NCBI RefSeq assembly: GCF_026967935.1
Contig: NZ_JAPVBL010000001.1
Span: forward strand, 1,098,082 to 1,162,081
From: Modestobacter sp. VKM Ac-2982
GTDB taxonomy: Bacteria > Actinomycetota > Actinomycetes > Mycobacteriales > Geodermatophilaceae
DNA: 64,000 nt
Reading direction: 5' to 3'
Shown one piece after another: positions 7,627 to 19,258 of the stretch; the first letter of the stretch is position 1, and each line of letters starts with the position of its first letter. Below the pieces are notes generated by a model. The model was not told where the DNA came from and ran no database searches. It was given only the letters and a program-made list of their open reading frames with translations. The position numbers and the translations under genes are program-made.

Positions 7627-10600
7627 CGCCGCGGACCGCCGCCTCCGACGGGCAGCTGAGCTTCGACCTGCCGGGGATGGTGCCGGTGGTCGCGCCAGAG
7701 CCGCCGCGCCTGCTGACCCCGTCCGAGACCGCGGTCCGCAGCGGCGTCGGCCACTCGCCGTCCCCGGAGCAGGCGGGCGTGGTCGCGGCTCCGGTCGACC
7801 GGCCGCTGGTCGTGGTCGCCGGTGCCGGGTCGGGGAAGACCGAGACGATGGCCGCCCGGGTCGCCTGGCTGGTCGCCAACCAGCTCGTCGCCCCCGAGGC
7901 GGTGCTCGGCCTGACGTTCACCCGCAAGGCGGCCAGCGAGCTCAACGCCCGGGTGCGCAAGCGGCTCGGCGCCCTGGCCGAGCACCCGGACACCGACCCG
8001 GGGCTGCGGGAACGGCTCGCCGTGGCGGCGCCGACGGTCGCGACCTACCACGGCTACGCGGCCAGCATCGTCGCCGAGCACGGGCTGCGGATCGGGGTCG
8101 AGCCCGGCTCGGGCGTGCTCGGGCCGGCCATGTGCTGGGGCCAGGCGGCCACCGCCGTCGCCGCGCACACCGGCGACATGAGCGACGTCGCCCTGGGCCT
8201 GGTCACCACCACCGAGGACGTGCTGCAGCTCGCCGCCGAGCTGGGGGAGCACGACATCACCCCCGACGCCCTGCGGGCCTGGACGGCGCGGTTCGAGTCC
8301 CAGCTGCGCGGCTACGCAGACGCCGGGCGGAAGAAGGGGCCGTACGCCGAGGTGCTCAAGCTGGTGGCCCGGCAGCGGGCCCGGGTCGCCCTGCTGCCCA
8401 TGGTCGAGGCGTTCCAGGCGCGCAAGCGGGCGGCCGGGGCGATCGACTACGCCGACCAGGTCTCCCTGGCCGCCCGCGTCGCCGTCAGCTCAGCGGAGGT
8501 GGGCCGGCGGGAGCGCGCCCGCTGGCGGGTCGTCCTGCTCGACGAGTACCAGGACACCAGCGTCGGCCAGCTGCGGATGCTCGAGGCGCTCTTCGGCGGA
8601 CCAGGCGGGCACCCGGTGCTGGCCGTCGGTGACCCCCGGCAGTCCATCTACGGCTGGCGGGGTGCCTCCGCCGGGACGATCGAGCGGTTCGCCCGCACCT
8701 TCCCCGGCACCCCCGAGCGCCCGGCCGAGCGGCTCACCCTGTCCACCAGCTGGCGCAACGACCGGGCGGTGCTGGCCGTGGCCAACACGGTGGCCGCCGC
8801 GCTGCCCGAGCCCGAGCAGCCGCTGCCGGACCTGCAGAGCTCGCCGGTCGCCGGGGGCGGCGCGGTGCGCTGCGGGCTGTACGAGACGGTCGCCGAGGAG
8901 ACCGAGGCGCTGGCCGACCGGCTCGAGCAGTGCTGGAAGGGGACGGCCCCGGCGACCGGTCGGGGCGACGGGGACACCGACGGCGGCCGTGTGCCCCGGC
9001 CGACCATCGCGGTGCTCGCCCGGCGCCGGGCTCAGCTGCCGGGCATCGCCGCCGCGCTGCGCGCCCGCGGCCTGCCGGTGGAGGTGGTCGGGCTGGGTGG
9101 GCTGCTCGACGTCCCCGAGGTCTCCGACGTCGTCGCCACGCTGCGGGTGCTGGTCGACCCGAGCGCCGGCGACGCGCTGGGCCGGCTGCTCACCGGCGCC
9201 CGCTGGCGGATCGGGCCACGCGACCTGGCGGCGCTGGAGGCACGGTCCCGGGCGCTGGTCCGGGAGCGCCGCAGCCCGTCACCGGAACCGGTCGAGGACG
9301 GCACCCCGCCGCAGGCCGGTGCCCCGGCGAGCCCGGTCCTGCCCCGGGAGCGCGGCAGCATCGTCGAGGCCCTGGACGACCTCGGCCGCCCCGAGGCGTA
9401 CTCGGCAGAGGGGCACCGGCGGCTCCGGCGGCTGGCCAACGAGCTCTCCGGGCTGCGGTCCCGGCTGGGTGAGTCGTTGCCCGACCTGGTCGACGAGGTG
9501 GTGCGCAGTCTCGGCCTGGAGACCGAGCTGGCCAGTCACCCGGACGTGACCCCCGGCGGTGCCCGCGCGCACCTGGACGCGCTGCACGAGGTCGCCGCCG
9601 AGTTCTCCGAGCTCGCCGAGCTGCCCTCGCTGCCGGCGTTCCTCGGCTACCTGGCCGACGCCGAGGTGCGGGAGCGGGGCCTGGAGCCCGGCGAGGTGGC
9701 GGTCAACCCGGAGGCGGTCCAGCTGCTCACCGGGCACTCGGCCAAGGGGCTGGAGTGGGACGTCGTCGCGGTGCCCGGGATGACCGTGGGCCAGTTCCCC
9801 GCCAAGGGTGATGCGTCGGACTCCTGGATCCGCGACCCGGGCGCCGTCCCGGTCGACCTGCGGGCCACCGACCGCGCCGAGCTGCCCAGGCTGCACCTGC
9901 CGGTCCCGGGCTCCGGCGACCAGGCCGCGGTGCGCGACGCGCTGGAGGACTACGTCGAGGAGTGGAAGGACTTCGGCCTGGCCGAGGAGATCCGGCTCGG
10001 CTACGTCGCGGTGACCCGGGCCAAGCACCTGCTGCTGTGCTCGGGCAGCTGGTGGCGCGACGGGAAGACCGTCTGCGGTCCGTCGTCCCTGCTCCTGGCG
10101 GTCAAGGGCGCCTGCGAGGACGGCGCCGGCGTCGTCGACGCCTGGGCGGAACCCCCGGCCGACGACGCCGAGAACCCGGCCCTGGCCGAGTGGCCGGTGG
10201 GCGTCTGGCCGGCCGACCCGCTGTCGGCCGGCCGTCGCCGCTCGCTCACCGCCGCTGCCGACCTGGTCGCCGCGACCCAGCCGCACCCGTTGACCACCGA
10301 GGCCCTCGGCGCGACCGACGACCCGCTGGTGGCCGACTGGCTGCGCGACGCCGACCTGCTGCTGCGCGAGCGGGCCGAGCACTCCCGCGGCACGGTCGAC
10401 GTCCCGCTGCCCACCCACCTGTCGGTCTCCGCGCTGGTCGCGCTGCGCCGTGACCCCGGCGAGCTGGCCCGTCGGCTGCGCCGGCCGATGCCGGCGGCAC
10501 CTGCGCCGCTGGCCCGGCGGGGCACCGCCTTCCACGCCTGGCTGGAGGAGCGGTTCGGGGCCGCCCGGCTGATCGACCTGGACGAACTGCCCGGCAGCGG

Positions 10601-11003
10601 GGACGCCGGGGCGGCCCCCGACGCCGCGCTCACCGCGCTGCAGCAGGCCTTCCTGGCCGGGGAGTGGGCCGACCGGCAGCCCGTCGACGTCGAGGCGCCG
10701 TTCGAGACACCGCTGGGGCCGCTGACCCTGCGCGGCCGGATCGACGCCGTCTACGCCACCCCCGACGGCGGCTACGAGGTCATCGACTGGAAGACCGGTC
10801 CGGTGCCGGGGGCCGCCGAGCTCGCCGCCGCCGCCGTCCAGCTGGCCGCCTACCGGCTGGGCTGGTCCCGGCTGACCGCCGTGCCGGTGGAGCGGGTCAG
10901 CGCCGGCTTCCACCACGTCGCCGCCGGGGTCACCCTGCGGCCGGCCGACCTGCTGGACGAGGCCGGCCTGCTCGCCCTGGTCACCGGAGGTCCGGCCGGC
11001 TGA
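7623..11003 (+). CDS. adnB: AdnB subunit of the AdnAB helicase-nuclease
   Basis: 1126 residues starting at the ATG that overlaps the adnA stop by four bases. The reading frame is open further upstream, but that part is only the shadow of adnA. The order is again UvrD-like motor plus RecB-like nuclease. Walker A is GAGSGKTET (about residue 64-72), Walker B is LLDEYQDTS, then GDPRQSIYGWRGA and TGHSAKGLEWD. The C-terminal nuclease carries GRIDAVY, VIDWKTG (about residues 1053-1058) and QLAAYRLGW, the PD-(D/E)XK signature with its trailing QxxxY motif. Unlike AdnA it lacks the four-cysteine staple. The two subunits form the end-resection motor, cutting both strands. The gene ends 31 nt before the convergent mnhG. 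Confidence 0.92.
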   Translation: MTPRTAASDGQLSFDLPGMVPVVAPEPPRLLTPSETAVRSGVGHSPSPEQAGVVAAPVDRPLVVVAGAGSGKTETMAARVAWLVANQLVAPEAVLGLTFTRKAASELNARVRKRLGALAEHPDTDPGLRERLAVAAPTVATYHGYAASIVAEHGLRIGVEPGSGVLGPAMCWGQAATAVAAHTGDMSDVALGLVTTTEDVLQLAAELGEHDITPDALRAWTARFESQLRGYADAGRKKGPYAEVLKLVARQRARVALLPMVEAFQARKRAAGAIDYADQVSLAARVAVSSAEVGRRERARWRVVLLDEYQDTSVGQLRMLEALFGGPGGHPVLAVGDPRQSIYGWRGASAGTIERFARTFPGTPERPAERLTLSTSWRNDRAVLAVANTVAAALPEPEQPLPDLQSSPVAGGGAVRCGLYETVAEETEALADRLEQCWKGTAPATGRGDGDTDGGRVPRPTIAVLARRRAQLPGIAAALRARGLPVEVVGLGGLLDVPEVSDVVATLRVLVDPSAGDALGRLLTGARWRIGPRDLAALEARSRALVRERRSPSPEPVEDGTPPQAGAPASPVLPRERGSIVEALDDLGRPEAYSAEGHRRLRRLANELSGLRSRLGESLPDLVDEVVRSLGLETELASHPDVTPGGARAHLDALHEVAAEFSELAELPSLPAFLGYLADAEVRERGLEPGEVAVNPEAVQLLTGHSAKGLEWDVVAVPGMTVGQFPAKGDASDSWIRDPGAVPVDLRATDRAELPRLHLPVPGSGDQAAVRDALEDYVEEWKDFGLAEEIRLGYVAVTRAKHLLLCSGSWWRDGKTVCGPSSLLLAVKGACEDGAGVVDAWAEPPADDAENPALAEWPVGVWPADPLSAGRRRSLTAAADLVAATQPHPLTTEALGATDDPLVADWLRDADLLLRERAEHSRGTVDVPLPTHLSVSALVALRRDPGELARRLRRPMPAAPAPLARRGTAFHAWLEERFGAARLIDLDELPGSGDAGAAPDAALTALQQAFLAGEWADRQPVDVEAPFETPLGPLTLRGRIDAVYATPDGGYEVIDWKTGPVPGAAELAAAAVQLAAYRLGWSRLTAVPVERVSAGFHHVAAGVTLRPADLLDEAGLLALVTGGPAG

Positions 11004-11034
11004 GGTGCGCCTCGTCCGCCGAGGCCCGGGCGCC

Positions 11035-11388
11035 TCACGTGCCGCCGGTCTCGTCCTCCGGGGCGGGAGCGTCCCGTTCGTCGCGGACGGTCGCCGGGGC
11101 CAACGGTGCGCCGGACAGGTGCGCCGCCTCGGCGATCTTGTAGCCCGCGATGGGCACGGTGAACAGCTGCAGCGCGATGGCCACCAGCAGGGTCAGCACC
11201 GCCGAGACCCCCGGTGCCAGCACGACGACGCCGAACAGGACGCAGACCAGTCCCAGGCTCGCCGCCTTGGTGGCTGCGTTGGCGCGGTTGTAGACGTCCG
11301 GCAGCCGGACCAGGCCGACGCCCGCGGCGCCGATCAGCAGGACGCCGATGACCGCCAGGCCCTGGCCCAGCACGCTCTGCAGGGTCAT
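11035..11388 (-). CDS. mnhG: Mrp/Mnh antiporter subunit G
   Basis: 117 residues, last gene of the antiporter operon. Three transmembrane helices are visible, with the conserved GVLLIGAAGVGLVRLPDVYNR segment, in which R-L-P-D is the hallmark of the MnhG/PhaG family. The C-terminal tail after about residue 95 is hydrophilic. It is part of the hetero-oligomeric Na+/H+ (or multi-cation/H+) antiporter in the cytoplasmic membrane. The start codon overlaps the mnhF stop (shared ATGA). Confidence 0.93.
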   Translation of the reverse strand: MTLQSVLGQGLAVIGVLLIGAAGVGLVRLPDVYNRANAATKAASLGLVCVLFGVVVLAPGVSAVLTLLVAIALQLFTVPIAGYKIAEAAHLSGAPLAPATVRDERDAPAPEDETGGT

Positions 11389-11642
11389 CGGGCCCGCTCC
11401 GCGACCAGCCGCGCGAACGCCACCGTGGCGAGGAAGCCGACCAGCGTGGCGACGAGGACCAGGTCGAGCAGCGCCGGGGTGCGCAGGCGCACGGCCAGCA
11501 GGGCGATGCCGGCGACGACGACCACGAAGCCGTAATCGACGGCCAGCGCCCGGTCGGCGTCGGTGGGGCCCGTCACCAGCCGCCAGGCGGCGACCAGGAG
11601 GGACAGGGCCAGGACGGCGAGCGCCACGTCCAGCACGACCAC
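11385..11642 (-). CDS. mnhF: Mrp/Mnh antiporter subunit F
   Basis: 85 residues with three predicted helices, the size of MnhF/MrpF. The block RLVTGPTDADRALAVD after the first helix corresponds to the family motif GPt-DR-a-D. It begins 3 nt after the mnhE stop with GTG and overlaps mnhG at its end. It is a small structural subunit of the antiporter complex. Confidence 0.93.
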   Translation of the reverse strand: MVVLDVALAVLALSLLVAAWRLVTGPTDADRALAVDYGFVVVVAGIALLAVRLRTPALLDLVLVATLVGFLATVAFARLVAERAR

Positions 11643-11645
11643 CGC

Positions 11646-12068
11646 TCAGCTCCGGCGGTCGTCGTCGGGGACCCGGGCGTCGGGCCGTGGGGTCACCGGC
11701 CGCAGGGCAGCGAGCATCTGGTCCTCCAGTTCGTGCAGTTCGGCACGGAACGCGTCGGGGTCGCCGGCGTGCATCCCGTGCACGGTCAGCAGTCGCCGCT
11801 CCCGGTCCAGCTCGATCGGCAGCGTGCCGGGGGTCAGCGCGATCAGGCTCATGAACGTCGCCACCTCGAACGGTGTCCGGCTGTGCACCGCGATGACGAC
11901 CACGGCCGGCGCCACCTGCTGCCCGGGGGTCAGGACCTCGCGGGCGACCGCGACGTTCGCACGCAGGAACCGGACGAGGAACCGCGCGGCGAAGGCCGTG
12001 ACCCGCCAGGCGCGGCGTGCGCTGCGCTGCGGCAGCGAGGCCGGGCCGGCCCCGGGGTCGGTGCTCAT
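11646..12068 (-). CDS. mnhE: Mrp/Mnh antiporter subunit E
   Basis: 140 residues. It lacks the usual hydrophobic N-terminus of long MnhE versions but keeps the diagnostic middle part: vvvaVHSRTPFEVATFMSLIALTPGTLPIEL, followed by the LTVHGM segment. The TPGT motif is characteristic. The start codon shares ATGA with the mnhD stop. The role is structural within the Mrp complex; the family is required for assembly and activity. Confidence 0.88.
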   Translation of the reverse strand: MSTDPGAGPASLPQRSARRAWRVTAFAARFLVRFLRANVAVAREVLTPGQQVAPAVVVIAVHSRTPFEVATFMSLIALTPGTLPIELDRERRLLTVHGMHAGDPDAFRAELHELEDQMLAALRPVTPRPDARVPDDDRRS

Positions 12069-13600
12069 CGCCCGGTCACCGCCGCCACCCAGCCGGAGGG
12101 GTCGGCCAGTCCGGCACCGGCCGCGGCGCTGACGGAGAGCAGCGGCTCGGCCCAGAGCCCGAGGACGACGGCGGCCGCCGCGAGGAACACCGGCGGGGCG
12201 AGCACCAGCGGCCGCACCCGGCTCCCGAGGGCGCTGGTCACGGCCGGCGCACCGCCGTCCACGGCTGGTCCCTCGGTGCCCTCACCCTCGGCGTCCTCGG
12301 CAGGCGGCTCCCAGAAGACGCCGTTCCACAGCTTCACCATCGACAGCAGGGTCAGCAGGCTCACCCCGACGACGAGGGCCACCGCCAGGTGCTGCCCCGC
12401 GGAGGCGGCCGCCGAGGCCACCCCCAGCTTGGCGACGAACCCCGACAGCGGTGGGATGCCCGCCAGCGTGAGCGCGGCGACGGCGAAGGTGCCGGCCAGC
12501 AGGGGTTCCCGCCGGGCCAGGCCGCCGAGCCGGTCGAGCTCCCCGGTCCCGTAGCGGTGTTCCACCACCGCCGCACACATCAGGAGTGCCGTCTTGACCA
12601 GCACGTACTGGACCAGGAAGAAGACCGTGGCGCTCAGCCCGGCAGCGGTGGAGAGGGCCAGCCCGACGAAGACGTAGCCGATCTGGCTCACCATGTGGAA
12701 GGTGAGGACCGGCCGCATCGCGTGCTCGCCCACCGCGCCGAGCACGCCGATGACCATGGTCAGCAGGGCCACGGCCATGATCACCCACAGGTACCGCGGT
12801 GTGCCCCCGTAGACGACGGAGTACAGCCGGATGACGGCGTAGACGCCGACCTTGGTGAGCAGCCCGGAGAAGAGCACGGCGACGGCCGGCCCGGTCCGCG
12901 AGTAGGTCTGGGGCAGCCACCCGTGCAGCGGGACGACCGCCGACTTCACGCTCAGCGCGAGCAGCACCACTGCCGCGGCGAACCCGACGGCCGGCGACGA
13001 CTCGCCGGCGCCGGCCAGCTCACCCAGGTTCACCGTGCCCGCGGCGCCGTAGACGAGACCGACCCCGGCGAGCAGGACGGTCGAGGCCATCAGGCTGATG
13101 CTGACGTACAGCCGGGCGGCGGCCAGCCGCTCGGCCCCGCCGCCCGCGGCGAACAGCAGGTAGCTCGGCACGAGCATGACCTCGATGAAGACGAACAGGT
13201 TGAACAGGTCGGCGGTGAGCACGGCGCCGGAGACCCCGGCCATCAGGACCAGCACGAGGGGGACGAAGGCCGCGTCCTCGTCCTCGCCGAGGGCTGCGGC
13301 GAACGGCAGGCTGACCAGGACCAGCAACGAGGTGACCGCCAGCATCACCGCACTGAAGGTGTCCGCGGCGAAGACGATCGCGATCCCCGGCTGCCAGCCA
13401 CCCAGCTGGAGCACGGGCACCGACCCGTCCGACGTCGCGGCGAGCAGGAAGCCGGCGAAGACGAGCACCCCGCCGGCGGCGGCCGGCCCGACCACCCGGT
13501 CGAGGCGGGTGGTGTGCGGCCGGAGGTGGTGCACGAGCGCCAGCAGCCCGGACAGCAGCAGCGGCCCGGCCACCGGCAGGACGAGGAGGCCGCCGGTCAC
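12065..13600 (-). CDS. mnhD: Mrp/Mnh antiporter subunit D
   Basis: 511 residues with about 14 transmembrane helices, homologous to proton-pumping subunits NuoM/NuoN. Recognisable parts include LFNLFVFIEVMLVPSYLL with the conserved helix-5 glutamate, the lysine-bearing LSVKSAVVPLHGWLPQTY, and HMVSQIGYVFVG. These residues line the proton path in related subunits. The start is GTG, overlapping the mnhC stop by four bases. Together with MnhA it is the likely ion-translocating core. Confidence 0.94.
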   Translation of the reverse strand: MTGGLLVLPVAGPLLLSGLLALVHHLRPHTTRLDRVVGPAAAGGVLVFAGFLLAATSDGSVPVLQLGGWQPGIAIVFAADTFSAVMLAVTSLLVLVSLPFAAALGEDEDAAFVPLVLVLMAGVSGAVLTADLFNLFVFIEVMLVPSYLLFAAGGGAERLAAARLYVSISLMASTVLLAGVGLVYGAAGTVNLGELAGAGESSPAVGFAAAVVLLALSVKSAVVPLHGWLPQTYSRTGPAVAVLFSGLLTKVGVYAVIRLYSVVYGGTPRYLWVIMAVALLTMVIGVLGAVGEHAMRPVLTFHMVSQIGYVFVGLALSTAAGLSATVFFLVQYVLVKTALLMCAAVVEHRYGTGELDRLGGLARREPLLAGTFAVAALTLAGIPPLSGFVAKLGVASAAASAGQHLAVALVVGVSLLTLLSMVKLWNGVFWEPPAEDAEGEGTEGPAVDGGAPAVTSALGSRVRPLVLAPPVFLAAAAVVLGLWAEPLLSVSAAAGAGLADPSGWVAAVTGR

Positions 13601-14018
13601 GACGCCCCGCCCTCGGATGCGTCGGTGCGCCGGCCGCGGTCGGCGGTCGCGTCGTCCCGATCCGCGTCGTCCCGGTCTGAGCCGTCCGCGAGGGACGGTG
13701 CATCGGAGCGGGCGGGCGGATGGCCGGTCGTTGCACCCGGATCGCCCGCCCGGGCCAGGGCGAGCATGTACACGGTGATCCCGAAGGTGATCACCACCGC
13801 GGTCAGCACGAAGGCCTGGGGGAGCGGGTCGGCGGCCACGTCGGCCTCGGTCTCCCCGAGCAGCGGGGCGCCGCGCCGCTGCATGCCGCCGGCGGAGACC
13901 AGGAGGACGTTCACCGCGTGTCCGAGCAGGACGAAGCCCAGGACGATGCGCAGGAGCCCCCGCCGCAGCAGCAGGAAGACCCCGCCGGCCACCAGGAGGC
14001 CCACCACGAGTGCGGCGC

Positions 14019-14022
<4 letters not shown>
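13597..14022 (-). CDS. mnhC: Mrp/Mnh antiporter subunit C
   Basis: 141 residues, homologous to NuoK, with three helices and the segment ILGFVLLGHAVNVLLVSAGG typical of MnhC. The C-terminal 40 residues are a charged Asp/Arg-rich tail not found in shorter homologues. A GTG start overlaps the end of mnhA by four bases. The tail is unusually hydrophilic and may be disordered in the cytoplasm. Confidence 0.92.
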
Positions 14023-16793
<2,771 letters not shown>

Positions 16794-16865
16794 CGCTCAG
16801 TCGTCAGCCGGGCAGGTGGCCGCCGCGGGAGCGGGGCAGTGCGGCGGCACGGTCACCAGGCCGCG

Positions 16866-17753
16866 CTACCCGAGCCCGCTCCTCGTCAACCCGGCGTCCG
16901 TCGCCGGGGCGGCCGCCCCCCGCGCGACCCGGTCCAGCACCGCCCGGGCGAGGTCCTCGGGCGCCTGCTCGGGGACCCAGTGGCTGATCCCGGGGAGCTC
17001 CACGAAGCGGTAGTCGCCGGTCACCTGGTCCGCGCACGCCTCGGCCGCGATCCGGCCCACCGCGACGTCGCCGTCGCTCCACACGTACGTCGTCGGCACC
17101 TCCACCGGGTCGACCCGGGTGGCCGAGCTCATCGCCCGGTACCAGTTCAGCGCGGCGGTGAGTGCGCCCGGCGCCGAGAGCTGCTGCACGTAGACGTCGA
17201 CCGCCTCGGCGGGCACGCCCGGGGCGTCGAGCATCCGGCGCAGCCGCCGGGCACCGTCGGCCAGCAGCACCTCCTCGGCCTTGCCGGCCTGCCAGAAGAG
17301 CTTGATGTAGGCCGATCGCTCCTTCTGCTCCGGGTCGGCGCGGAAGGCCAGCGTGTAGGCCGTCGGGTGCGGCACCGAGACGGCGGTCAGCGTGCGCACC
17401 CGGTCGGGGTGCCAGCCGGCCAGCCCCCAGGCGACGTTCGCGCCCCAGTCGTGCCCGACGACGTCGGCGACCGGCACGTCCAGCGCGGTCATCAGGTCCG
17501 CGGTCACCTGCACCAGGTTGGTCAGGGCGTAGGCGTCCACCTCGCCCGGACGGGCGCCGGGGGAGTAGCCGAGCTGGTCGGGGGCGTAGGTGCGCAACCC
17601 GGCCTCGGCCAGCAGCGGGGTGACCGCCGACCAGCTCAGCGACGTCTCCGGGAAGCCGTGCAGCAACAGCACCGGCGGGCCGTCCTCCGGCCCGTCCGTC
17701 CGCACGTCGAAGGTCAGGTCGCCCACGTCCACCTGCAGCATCCCCACGGCCAT
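16866..17753 (-). CDS. Alpha/beta hydrolase, epoxide hydrolase-like
   Basis: 295 residues. The oxyanion motif HGFPE is near residue 35 and the nucleophile elbow is GHDWGA, so the nucleophile is aspartate, not serine. This places it with epoxide hydrolases and haloalkane dehalogenases rather than esterases. The NWYR segment in the cap matches the ring-opening tyrosine region of epoxide hydrolases. The acid is in WSDGDVAVG and the histidine in ISHWVPEQAPE. The last 15 residues are a variable tail. Start at ATG 17753; ATG 17741 is also possible. The gene is divergent from the M20 peptidase. In M. tuberculosis a different alpha/beta hydrolase, lipV, sits near this position. The natural substrate is unknown. 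Confidence 0.85.
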   Translation of the reverse strand: MAVGMLQVDVGDLTFDVRTDGPEDGPPVLLLHGFPETSLSWSAVTPLLAEAGLRTYAPDQLGYSPGARPGEVDAYALTNLVQVTADLMTALDVPVADVVGHDWGANVAWGLAGWHPDRVRTLTAVSVPHPTAYTLAFRADPEQKERSAYIKLFWQAGKAEEVLLADGARRLRRMLDAPGVPAEAVDVYVQQLSAPGALTAALNWYRAMSSATRVDPVEVPTTYVWSDGDVAVGRIAAEACADQVTGDYRFVELPGISHWVPEQAPEDLARAVLDRVARGAAAPATDAGLTRSGLG

Positions 17754-17801
17754 GCAGGGAACCTAGCCCGGTACCTGGGCCGTCGCGTCGGTGCGGCGGG
17801 A

Positions 17802-17807
17802 TACGGT
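17802..17807 (+). promoter_or_regulatory. -10 element (TACGGT) for a leaderless M20 peptidase mRNA
   Basis: TACGGT lies 7 nt before GTG 17815, the spacing expected if transcription starts at the start codon. No ribosome-binding site is present, which supports a leaderless transcript. Confidence 0.5.
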
Positions 17808-17814
17808 CCACGGC

Positions 17815-19236
17815 GTGAGCAGCTCCGCCGAACGCGACTTCGTCACCGCCCACCTCGACGACCTGCACGCCGACCTCGACGCCTGGCTGCGCATCCCGTC
17901 GATCTCGGCCGACCCGGCGCACGCCGGCGACGTCGCGGCCAGCGCCGAGTGGCTGGCCGAGGCGCTGCGCCGCACCGGGTTCCCGACCGTGGAGGTCTGG
18001 CCGACCGCCGGGGCGCCGGCCGTCTTCGCCGAGTGGCCGTCCGCCGACGCCGGGGCGCCGGTCGCCCTGGTCTACGGGCACCACGACGTCCAGCCGGTCG
18101 ACCCGCTGGAGCTGTGGGAGCACCCGCCGTTCGAGCCCACCCGGGTCGAGGGCCCCGACGGGCCGGAGCTGCACGCCCGCGGCGCCATCGACGACAAGGG
18201 CAACGTCGCCTTCCACCTGCTCGGCATGCGCGCCCACCTGGCCGCCACCGGCCGGGACACCCCCGCCGTGACGGTGAAGCTGGTCATCGAGGGCGAGGAG
18301 GAGTCGGGCTCGCCGTACTTCGCCGACCTGCTGCGCGCCCACGCCGACCGGCTGGCCTGCGACGTCATCGTGGTCAGCGACACGGGCATGGCCGCCCCCG
18401 ACGTCCCCAGCGCGGTCACCGCCATGCGCGGGCTCGCCGACGCCGAGATCACCCTCCGCGGCCCCGCCGTCGACCTGCACTCGGGCTCCTTCGGTGGCGC
18501 GGTGCCCAACCCGCTGCACGCCATGGCCGAGCTGCTGGCCGCGCTGCACGACGAGTCCGGGCGGGTCACCCTGCCCGGCTTCTACGACAAGGTCCGGCCG
18601 CTCACCGACCGCGAGCGCGAGCTGATGGGCCGCGTGCCGTTCGACGAGCAGGCGTGGCTGGCCGGCCCGGCCGCCTCCCGGGTGGCCACCGGCGAGGCGG
18701 GCTTCAGCACCCTGGAGCGGATCGGCGCCCGCCCGACCGCGGAGGTCAACGGCATGTGGGGTGGCTACACCGGCCCCGGCCACAAGACGATCGTCCCCGC
18801 CGAGGCGCACGCCAAGGTGACCTTCCGGCTCGTCGCCGACCAGGTGCCCGCCGACCTGGGCGAGCAGGTGCGCGCCTGGGTGCAGGGGAACACCCCCGCC
18901 GGCATCGAGGCCGACGTGCACGTCCCGCCCGGCGGGGTCCCCCCGTGCCGCAGCGACATCGACCACCCGGCGATGGACGCCCTGCTGCGGTCGATCGGGC
19001 AGGCCTTCGACACCGGCGCCGACCAGGTGCTGTTCACCCGCGAGGGCGGCAGCGGCCCGGAGGCCGACCTGGCCGGCATCCTCGGGGCCCCGCTGCTGTT
19101 CCTCGGCGCCGGGCTGCCCACCGACCGGATCCACTCGCCGAACGAGCGGGTGCTGCTGCCGATGCTGTACCGCGGTGCGGAGGCCGCTGCCCACCTGTGG
19201 CGCGAGCTGGCCGCCGTCCCGTTCCCGGCGCGCTGA
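17815..19236 (+). CDS. M20-family metallopeptidase (dipeptidase)
   Basis: 473 residues, di-zinc exopeptidase. Metal and catalytic residues are visible in order: YGHHDVQPVD (His ligand plus Asp), ARGAIDDKGNV (bridging Asp), EGEEESGS (catalytic Glu and ligand Glu), VSDTGM (Asp ligand), and the final histidine in RIHSPNE. A dimerisation lid domain of about 110 residues is inserted after the SDTGM motif. The family hydrolyses dipeptides or Cys-Gly/carnosine-type substrates; the exact substrate is not evident. GTG 17815 is favoured over the GTG at 17791 because of the -10 at 17802 and because homologues begin near this point. Confidence 0.9.
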   Translation: MSSSAERDFVTAHLDDLHADLDAWLRIPSISADPAHAGDVAASAEWLAEALRRTGFPTVEVWPTAGAPAVFAEWPSADAGAPVALVYGHHDVQPVDPLELWEHPPFEPTRVEGPDGPELHARGAIDDKGNVAFHLLGMRAHLAATGRDTPAVTVKLVIEGEEESGSPYFADLLRAHADRLACDVIVVSDTGMAAPDVPSAVTAMRGLADAEITLRGPAVDLHSGSFGGAVPNPLHAMAELLAALHDESGRVTLPGFYDKVRPLTDRERELMGRVPFDEQAWLAGPAASRVATGEAGFSTLERIGARPTAEVNGMWGGYTGPGHKTIVPAEAHAKVTFRLVADQVPADLGEQVRAWVQGNTPAGIEADVHVPPGGVPPCRSDIDHPAMDALLRSIGQAFDTGADQVLFTREGGSGPEADLAGILGAPLLFLGAGLPTDRIHSPNERVLLPMLYRGAEAAAHLWRELAAVPFPAR

Positions 19237-19258
19237 GCAGCGGCGGGGAGTGCCGAGG

